Shown here one piece after another: positions 10,659 through 15,554 of a stretch of 15,554 nt of DNA. The notes under the pieces were generated by a model, which searched no databases, was not told the DNA's origin, and worked only from the letters and a program-made list of their open reading frames with translations. The stretch is from an uncultured Solobacterium sp. (GTDB lineage: Bacteria; Bacillota_I; Bacilli_A; Erysipelotrichales; Erysipelotrichaceae), in the NCBI GenBank assembly GCA_900554555.1, contig USIC01000003.1, positions 1-15,554 of the forward strand, written 5' to 3'. How positions within the stretch are numbered: position 1 is the first letter of the stretch; every line of letters starts with the position of its first letter. The translations under genes were made by a program, and so were the position numbers.

Positions 10659-11357
10659 TTATAAAGGCTTCTTTTTTATTTGCCCGTAATTGCGTGGATA
10701 TTGTTGCGGCGTATGACTCACTTTGCGGTAGTATAAGTTCACTCGCATATCTCCTGTATATAAAGATGTATCCTGTGTTTCTTCTAGCTCTACGCCAAGC
10801 ACCTTGGTCGCATGTTCTGCTTCTTTAGCTTCCTCATTACCCTGCATGCCTTTCATCGCCAGGAATAATCCATTCACTTTCACAAGCGGAATGCATAATT
10901 CTGATAAGACACGTAAGTTTGCGACTGCTCTAGCAGTTACCACATCGTACATTTCACGGTCCGTTTTAACCTGTTCTTCTGCACGCTTGTTATAAACATG
11001 GATGTTTTCTAAATGCAGTTGATGAATAACTTCTTCTAAAAATGTGCACCGTTTTCCTGTTGGTTCAATGAGTGACACATCTAATTCTGGTTTGACGATT
11101 TTCCAAACCAGTCCTGGAAACCCTGCTCCAGTTCCGACATCTGCTACTTTTCCAAAAATCTTAGCTTTTCCTAATGGCAAGATGGAATCGTAGAAATGTT
11201 TCTCCAATATTTCACCATGTTCTGTGATGGCTGTGAGATTCATTTTCTCGTTCCACTCAACCAAAAGTTGGGCGTATTGTTCAAGTTGTTTTACTTGTGT
11301 TTCTGACAATGAAATTTGTAGCTCTGCTGCTTTTTCTATAAGTTCTTGTATTGTCAT
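10659..11357 (-). CDS. rsmG: 16S rRNA (guanine-527-N7)-methyltransferase
   Basis: A 232-residue SAM-dependent methyltransferase that makes m7G527 in 16S rRNA; loss gives low-level streptomycin resistance in many bacteria. The family segment MNLTAI is at about 39-44, the SAM-binding loop VADVGTGAGFPGL at about 71-83, LIEPTGKRCTFLEEV at about 96-110, and the catalytic-region DVVTARAVANL near 136-146. The frame stays open to a GTG at 11459, but that start lies inside a DnaA box, the extra 34 residues do not look like the family, and a good promoter lies within them. The ATG at 11357 gives the normal N-terminus and length. Its ribosome-binding site is weak (AGAG), and the predicted leader is only about 10 nt. 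Confidence 0.93.
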   Translation of the reverse strand: MTIQELIEKAAELQISLSETQVKQLEQYAQLLVEWNEKMNLTAITEHGEILEKHFYDSILPLGKAKIFGKVADVGTGAGFPGLVWKIVKPELDVSLIEPTGKRCTFLEEVIHQLHLENIHVYNKRAEEQVKTDREMYDVVTARAVANLRVLSELCIPLVKVNGLFLAMKGMQGNEEAKEAEHATKVLGVELEETQDTSLYTGDMRVNLYYRKVSHTPQQYPRNYGQIKKKPL

Positions 11358-11373
11358 AATCTCTGTGTGACCT

Positions 11374-11401
11374 ATTCTATCACCATCACGTCCCCTGTGA
11401 A
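11374..11401 (-). promoter_or_regulatory. Promoter for rsmG-noc-parA-parB
   Basis: On the minus strand TTCACA (11396-11401, 5/6) stands 16 nt before TAGAAT (11374-11379, 5/6), and the -10 is extended by TGA directly before it. The start point would be near 11367, giving a very short leader before the ATG at 11357. A one-mismatch DnaA box (11413-11421) lies 11 bp upstream of the -35 hexamer, so DnaA could influence this promoter. Confidence 0.65.
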
Positions 11402-11412
11402 AGATGAAAATA

Positions 11413-11506
11413 TGTTGATAACTTTTTTCTCCACAATTGTGGAGATTTAATTTATCCACAATTTGAATAAATTTCTTTTAATTTGTGGATAAAATAGTTT
11501 TCCACA
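11413..11506. other. DnaA-box cluster, candidate origin or DnaA-regulated region
   Basis: About 95 bp between the ThyX-like gene and rsmG hold several matches to the DnaA box TTATCCACA. Two are perfect: 11452-11460 on the plus strand and 11484-11492 on the minus strand. Three have one mismatch: TTTTCCACA at 11498-11506 (plus), TTCTCCACA at 11427-11435 (plus), and 11413-11421, which reads TTATCAACA on the minus strand. A weaker two-mismatch copy lies at 11438-11446 on the minus strand, and another may lie at 11510-11518. The two perfect boxes face each other across 23 bp that are almost all A and T. Such density does not occur elsewhere in the window. The place, beside mnmG, rsmG and the par genes, is the neighbourhood where bacterial origins often lie. 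Origin function is an inference; a DnaA-titration or promoter-control site is the alternative. Confidence 0.72.
11429..11444. repeat. Perfect palindrome made of two DnaA-like boxes
   Basis: CTCCACAATTGTGGAG is a perfect 16-bp palindrome. Each half is the core of a DnaA-like 9-mer, so it is a head-to-head pair sharing the central AATT. Confidence 0.8.
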
Positions 11507-11510
11507 AATT
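11480..11510. repeat. Inverted repeat of DnaA boxes (10-bp arms)
   Basis: Arms AATTTGTGGA (11480-11489) and TCCACAAATT (11501-11510) are perfectly complementary around 11 nt. The left arm overlaps a perfect DnaA box and the right arm overlaps a one-mismatch box. The hairpin lies about 11 bp after the ThyX-like stop but has no T run on the minus strand, so it is a poor terminator and more likely a paired protein-binding site. Confidence 0.7.
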
Positions 11511-11521
11511 GTAAATAAGCT

Positions 11522-12157
11522 TTATTTTACGTCACTATTCACAATAAAGGATGCATTAGGTAATGTCTCAACCCATTCGCAGAATGCTCGCCATTCTGGT
11601 AGACGGTGTGTCTTGCGTTGTGCATAAATTGTCTTTAACTGACGGTAGTTTGTTGTCATACGTGCAGTGATTCTAAAACCTGCCGGATTGGAGTAAAGAA
11701 TCTCAAGGTACTTTACTTTAGCTTCTTCGTTTAACTCTGTCACATCTTCTCCAGCCAATTTCTTATCAGAAATCTTTTGTGTTAATTCATTATAGGAATT
11801 TACTTTTTCTTTCATGATTTCGATAATGCGTGGATCTGTATAGGAGATATACACCTCATCTAAATTAAACTTTGTGATACGGTGCATTGTGGATTGTGAA
11901 CTAATAAAGTCTAGGAAATGATAGCGTTCTGCTTCTACCCATGCCTTGTTTGTAAATGTGAGGTCGAACTGCACGATAATTCCATTCAAGAAATTATCAT
12001 GACCACTTCCTGGCTTCGCATTCGCAAGTACGTGTGTTCGTGGAACAATTGTTCCGTCCACTTTTGTTAAATCAACAGCCATTGGATATTTAGAACCCAT
12101 AACTGCAGATTCCATCCCATAGACATTTACATTTGATACTACGTCTGTGTATTTCAT
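11522..12157 (-). CDS. ThyX-like protein with a degenerate signature motif
   Basis: A 211-residue soluble protein. Order and spacing of segments recall flavin-dependent thymidylate synthase ThyX: GHDNFLNGIIVQFDLTF (about 52-68) parallels the GHxTPFEHxxFTF segment, ERYHFLDFISSQSTMHR (77-93) lies where RHRx7S sits, and NPAGFRITARMTTNYRQLKTIY (about 157-178) with R..HR.PEW (181-189) parallels the NxRxLxxFxxLR...AQWEIR end. The RHR triad itself is not preserved (RYH or YHF, depending on alignment), so normal ThyX chemistry is doubtful. An insertion rich in Lys and Glu (about 113-148) separates the two halves. It starts 3 bp after the mnmG stop with an AGGAAG site inside mnmG, so it is probably cotranslated with it. 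The family call is an inference from remembered ThyX sequences. Confidence 0.55.
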   Translation of the reverse strand: MKYTDVVSNVNVYGMESAVMGSKYPMAVDLTKVDGTIVPRTHVLANAKPGSGHDNFLNGIIVQFDLTFTNKAWVEAERYHFLDFISSQSTMHRITKFNLDEVYISYTDPRIIEIMKEKVNSYNELTQKISDKKLAGEDVTELNEEAKVKYLEILYSNPAGFRITARMTTNYRQLKTIYAQRKTHRLPEWRAFCEWVETLPNASFIVNSDVK

Positions 12158-12160
12158 TTC

Positions 12161-14035
12161 TTATCTTCCTTTTCCTTGTTTGATCGCTATCGCAAGTACT
12201 GCGATATCAGCTGGGTTTACACCTGATATTCTGGATGCTTGTCCCATCGTTGCTGGTTTATACTTTGTGAGTTTCTGTCTACCTTCAATCGATAGATTAT
12301 CAACCTCATCATAATTGAAATCAACCCCCAACTTGATACCATCCATCTCTTTTAGCTTATTGGCTTCTCGTTTTGCTTTGTCGATATAGCCTGCATATTT
12401 TAGTTCGATATCACACTGATTAGCGATTTCTTCATCAACTTCTTCTCCAATTGTTGCGAGAAGTTCTTTTGTTGTAACGTTTGGTCGTTTTACTAAGTCG
12501 ATACCATTAATGCCAATATGTGCATCACTTTCATATCCTAGTGATGTGAGGTATGCATGTATTTTTTCTTCATCTTGTACGAATGTAGTTTCAGATAGAT
12601 GCTGTTCTAACTTCTTGATGTTTTCCATCTTCGTTAAATAAGCTTCATATCTTTCTTGACTAACAAGCCCAATCTTGCGTCCATATTCGATCAATCGTTG
12701 ATCAGCGTTATCATGTCTTAACAACAATCTAAACTCTGCACGTGATGTTAGTAAACGATATGGTTCTAATGTGCCTTTCGTTGTTAAATCATCAACCAAC
12801 ACACCAATATACGCTTCATTTCTTGCTAGAATGAGCGGCTCTTTTCCATCGAGTTTCATACATGCATTAATACCCGCAAGTAAGCCTTGGCCAGCAGCTT
12901 CTTCATATCCTGATGTTCCGTTAACTTGACCTGCTGTAAATAAATTTTCGATAATCTTCGATTCAAAACTTGGCTTCATTTGTATTGGATCAATTGCATC
13001 GTATTCGATTGCGTAGGCATATTTTTTGATAATTGCGTTTTCAAAACCAGGTAGTGAATGTACCATCTTCTCTTGTATATCTCTTGGAAGAGAGGTAGAG
13101 AACCCTTGAAGGTAGATGGTATCTAACTCAAGTGATTCCGGTTCTAAGAATAATAGATGTCTTGGCTTATCTTTAAAACGCACAAGTTTATCTTCGATAG
13201 ATGGACAATAACGTGGTCCAACTCCCTTTACTACACCAGAATACATACTGGATTTATTGAGATTACCCAAAATATATTCATGTGTTTCCGAGGTTGTATA
13301 TGTCATATGACAACATACTTGCTTATCATATGGTAATACATCTTCTCTTGTGGTTAGTTCTGAGAAGTGCAAGAATCCTTCTGTTCCTGGTTCTAACTTT
13401 GTTTTACTAAAATCAATTGATGAACGCAGGATTCTTGGCGGTGTTCCTGTTTTTAAACGGAAGGTTCTTAAACCTAACTCTCGCAAAGACTCTGATAGGT
13501 CTCCGGTTGTAGGTTCAAGATCTGGGCCACCTGGTGTAACTTCTGATGAAATCATATTTACACCTGCCATATATGTGCCTGTTGTTACAATCACAATCTT
13601 AGCATTCAGGATTGTTCCATCTTTTAACGTAACACCTGTTACTCTGTTATTGGTTACATTAAGTTTGCTTGCCATCCCTTCAATAACGGTGAGGTTTTCT
13701 TGATGTAAACAGATATCTTGCATCATACGCTTGTATGCAAGTTTATCTGATTGTACACGTAGTGCACGTACACCTGGACCCTTTGCGCCATTTAGCATCT
13801 TGAATTGCAGTGCTGTCTTATCTGCAGTGATAGCCATCTGACCACCTAGTGCGTCAATTTCTCGTACAACAATCCCTTTTGCTGGACCAACTACTGATGG
13901 ATTACACGGCATCTTACCAATATTTTCTATCTTCAATGTGAGAAGACATGTGTTCTTTTTTAATCGTGCAGAGGCTAGTGCAGCTTCAATACCTGCATGA
14001 CCACCACCGACAACAATAATATCAAAATCATTCAT
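12161..14035 (-). CDS. mnmG: tRNA uridine-5-carboxymethylaminomethyl modification enzyme MnmG (GidA)
   Basis: A 624-residue FAD enzyme that, with the GTPase MnmE, adds an (carboxymethyl)aminomethyl group to U34 of certain tRNAs using methylene-tetrahydrofolate. The FAD-binding start VVGGGHAGIEAA is at 8-19. The two catalytic cysteines are present: Cys44 in MPCNPS and Cys277 in GPRYCPSIEDK. NGTSGYEEAAGQGLLAGINA lies near 370-390, and the C-terminal domain ends in QASRISGVNPADIAVLAI. Length is normal. One oddity: the motif read CNPSVGG in Bacillus is CNPSVVG here (Val49). mnmE is not adjacent, although it usually precedes mnmG. The start overlaps the preceding gene by 8 bp. Confidence 0.97.
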   Translation of the reverse strand: MNDFDIIVVGGGHAGIEAALASARLKKNTCLLTLKIENIGKMPCNPSVVGPAKGIVVREIDALGGQMAITADKTALQFKMLNGAKGPGVRALRVQSDKLAYKRMMQDICLHQENLTVIEGMASKLNVTNNRVTGVTLKDGTILNAKIVIVTTGTYMAGVNMISSEVTPGGPDLEPTTGDLSESLRELGLRTFRLKTGTPPRILRSSIDFSKTKLEPGTEGFLHFSELTTREDVLPYDKQVCCHMTYTTSETHEYILGNLNKSSMYSGVVKGVGPRYCPSIEDKLVRFKDKPRHLLFLEPESLELDTIYLQGFSTSLPRDIQEKMVHSLPGFENAIIKKYAYAIEYDAIDPIQMKPSFESKIIENLFTAGQVNGTSGYEEAAGQGLLAGINACMKLDGKEPLILARNEAYIGVLVDDLTTKGTLEPYRLLTSRAEFRLLLRHDNADQRLIEYGRKIGLVSQERYEAYLTKMENIKKLEQHLSETTFVQDEEKIHAYLTSLGYESDAHIGINGIDLVKRPNVTTKELLATIGEEVDEEIANQCDIELKYAGYIDKAKREANKLKEMDGIKLGVDFNYDEVDNLSIEGRQKLTKYKPATMGQASRISGVNPADIAVLAIAIKQGKGR

Positions 14036-14924
14036 TGTTTATTTCTTCCACCATTTCCTTTAATTCGTCAGGTATATTTGGGGAAAGTATTTCAAATCTG
14101 ATTTTGCCTTCCAAACCCTGATGCTTGGCCAACAAACGATACATCGTTAGCCGTCCTATATATTCACGAATCTTTTGAGATTTTTCTTTGACTTGTGATA
14201 CGAAAGGAATCGCAATTTGTATTTCATTACTATCCATACGTATACACTCTGTATTACTGCCACGAATTAACTCCCAACCAGATTCTTTCGCTTTTTGTTT
14301 TGCGTACCGTTCTAGCGTACGTTGTTGTCTTTCACTCCCACTATCTTGTCCAATCTCTTGAGAGATAACTGCTAGATAGTGCTTTGTGGCATCTTCTTTA
14401 AAGATTTCTTCTGGAGTGATATTTGGATTTGCACTCCAGAGGTCGATGCCATGTTTTTGTGCTTGCTGTAAAATCTTGGCTGTTATCTTTGGACTATCTT
14501 TATCTAGATAACAATAACTTTCAAGATTGTTTTGTATCGAGATTCCAACATCCTCTGGATAGACTGGCGACAAGAAGAATACAACATTTGTTAAATATAA
14601 ACAGTTCATCTGTGGAGGTATATTTCCACGAGATGCTTTCTCTATCGCTGCATAGAGCCCATCTTGTGTGTCATATCCAGTAGAATCCCCATAGCGATTC
14701 CACATCTGTTTCAAAGAAAGGTTAATTTCAGAATCATAATGTGCGTAGCCAATCAATGCTTTCTTACGCCCATGATTTGGTCTTGCGAAAAAGAATAATA
14801 AATCTCCTTTGTGGAAATCTGTAAACTTCTTATTGGATAATCTCCAAAATAGTATTGATTGATTTCGACATAAGCGATGATACGCAAGCATCTTTTCATC
14901 CGTTACATATGCGATAGACCCCAT
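14028..14924 (-). CDS. Unrecognised two-part protein, possible PUA/EVE-like N-terminal domain
   Basis: A 298-residue soluble protein without a family name I can give. The N-terminal part (about 1-140) contains FHKGDLLFFFARP (37-49) followed by KALIGYAHYD (55-64). A GD-x-hydrophobic strand with a following G-containing strand is the pattern of PUA-like domains (EVE, ASCH) that bind modified bases in RNA or DNA; this is a pattern judgement only. A linker rich in Gln and Lys follows, then a C-terminal part (about 195-298) with charged helices and a short beta pair (WELIRGSNTECIRMD, EIQIAIPFV). I looked for a PD-(D/E)xK nuclease signature there and found none that is clean. A perfect GAAAGGAGG site precedes the ATG. 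The gene overlaps mnmG by 8 bp and follows fhs by 24 bp, so it is in one transcription unit with both. Confidence 0.8.
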   Translation of the reverse strand: MGSIAYVTDEKMLAYHRLCRNQSILFWRLSNKKFTDFHKGDLLFFFARPNHGRKKALIGYAHYDSEINLSLKQMWNRYGDSTGYDTQDGLYAAIEKASRGNIPPQMNCLYLTNVVFFLSPVYPEDVGISIQNNLESYCYLDKDSPKITAKILQQAQKHGIDLWSANPNITPEEIFKEDATKHYLAVISQEIGQDSGSERQQRTLERYAKQKAKESGWELIRGSNTECIRMDSNEIQIAIPFVSQVKEKSQKIREYIGRLTMYRLLAKHQGLEGKIRFEILSPNIPDELKEMVEEINNE

Positions 14925-14948
14925 TATGATTCCTCCTTTCTATATTAA

Positions 14949-15554
14949 TTAGAATAAGCCGTAGGTTTCTCCATTTTCATCAACACCCATATTGACTGCT
15001 GCAGGTACCTTTGGAAGTCCTGGCATTGTGAGTACATTACCGGTGTAAACAACCACAAAGCCTGCCCCAGCAGATACTGAGATATCTGTAATATGTGTTA
15101 CAAAGTTTTCTGGTCTTCCCTTTAGAGTAGGATCATCACTCAGTGATAATGGTGTCTTTGCCATACAGATTGGTAACTTATCCCATCCATGTTTGATAAA
15201 GTCCTGTATCTTTGTTTTGGTTAGTTCGCTAAATTCTACAAGTGGTGAACCATAAACTATTTCACAAATCTTTTTAATCTTTGTTTCAATAGAATCTTCC
15301 ACATCGTAGATTGGTTGATACTTGCATGCATGGTCAGTAATCTCTACAACCTTATTTGCGAGATCTAACATACCATCTCCACCTTTTGCCCATCCATCTG
15401 CTTCCGCAACCGGATAGTTATTTTCATGACACCATGTCAGTAGTGCATCTACTTCTTCTTTACTATCTTTAGCAAACTTGTTGATAGCGACAATAAATGG
15501 AAGTTTGAAACTTTGAACTGTTTCAATGTGTTTTTGCAGGTTCTTCGCACCCGC
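14949..15554 (-). CDS. fhs: Formate-tetrahydrofolate ligase, C-terminal part (runs off the right edge)
   Basis: The visible 201 codons encode the C-terminal third of the ATP-dependent enzyme that joins formate to tetrahydrofolate, giving 10-formyl-THF. The first methionine in the frame (15371) is not the start: the frame stays open to 15554, and the upstream residues are clearly family, with NLQKHIETVQSF, LPFIVAINKF, then WAKGGDGMLDLANKVVE. Further on come the late family segments (VYTGNVLTMPGLPKVPAA) and the conserved end VDENGETYGLF. The usual length is about 550 residues, so roughly 350 lie outside the window. The enzyme is common in anaerobic Bacillota for purine and formyl-Met synthesis or acetogenic metabolism. 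No terminator separates it from the next gene. Confidence 0.95.
   Translation of the reverse strand, partial: AGAKNLQKHIETVQSFKLPFIVAINKFAKDSKEEVDALLTWCHENNYPVAEADGWAKGGDGMLDLANKVVEITDHACKYQPIYDVEDSIETKIKKICEIVYGSPLVEFSELTKTKIQDFIKHGWDKLPICMAKTPLSLSDDPTLKGRPENFVTHITDISVSAGAGFVVVYTGNVLTMPGLPKVPAAVNMGVDENGETYGLF

Noticed and set aside
11358..11459. 34-residue N-terminal extension of RsmG beginning with GTG
   Set aside because: The GTG and following codons coincide with DnaA boxes and a promoter, the residues do not match the family, and the ATG at 11357 gives the normal length.
11480..11510. Hairpin after the ThyX-like gene as a terminator
   Set aside because: There is no T run after the stem on the minus strand, and both arms are DnaA boxes, which explains the symmetry better.
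14222..14340. Restriction-nuclease domain in the C-terminal part of the 298-residue protein
   Set aside because: A short D...E-x-Q pattern is present, but no catalytic lysine in a proper PD-(D/E)xK arrangement could be identified.
15369..15371. ATG as the start of a 140-residue gene at the right edge
   Set aside because: The frame stays open to the window end, and the upstream residues continue the formate-tetrahydrofolate ligase family, so the methionine is internal.

Overview
The window is a compact, AT-rich, low-GC stretch from a Gram-positive bacterium of the Bacillota. The pairing of a chromosome-origin neighbourhood (mnmG, rsmG, noc, parA, parB) with an F1Fo-ATP synthase operon directly behind it, plus formate-tetrahydrofolate ligase, suggests an anaerobic member of the Erysipelotrichia. 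That placement is inferred from gene order and protein style, not from a search. TGA is used as a stop codon (atpD, atpF, the 298-residue gene), so this is not a mycoplasma-type code. Apart from one truncated gene at the left edge, every gene lies on the minus strand, so the window is transcribed from right to left.

Reading in the direction of transcription: (1) 15554-11522 holds the C-terminal part of fhs (formate-tetrahydrofolate ligase), an unrecognised 298-residue protein with a possible PUA/EVE-like N-terminus, mnmG (tRNA uridine modification) and a small divergent ThyX-like protein. These are packed with an 8-bp overlap and gaps of 3 and 24 bp. mnmG and ThyX-family enzymes use FAD and methylene-tetrahydrofolate, and fhs feeds the same folate pool. 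(2) 11521-11358 is a 164-bp intergenic region with a dense cluster of DnaA boxes: two perfect 9-mers, at least three one-mismatch copies, and inverted-repeat symmetry. A good promoter lies at its rsmG-proximal end. (3) 11357-8149 is rsmG, noc, parA, parB: 16S rRNA methylation, nucleoid occlusion and chromosome segregation. (4) 8148-1503 is the complete ATP synthase operon atpI-B-E-F-H-A-G-D-C, with a clear promoter in front (TTTACA-N16-TATAAT) and a strong intrinsic terminator behind. (5) 1502-249 holds a small two-helix membrane protein with a possible PH-like cytosolic domain, a GNAT acetyltransferase resembling the streptothricin-acetyltransferase group, and a hairpin terminator shared with a convergent plus-strand gene whose C-terminal 81 residues are visible.

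Most of the window is conserved housekeeping DNA, and no mobile element, CRISPR array, tRNA or rRNA was seen. The points most worth a second look are the DnaA-box cluster between the ThyX-like gene and rsmG, the two-carboxylate ion-binding signature in the ATP synthase c subunit (which suggests Na+ coupling), the ThyX-like protein with a degenerate signature motif, and the unrecognised 298-residue protein translationally coupled to mnmG.
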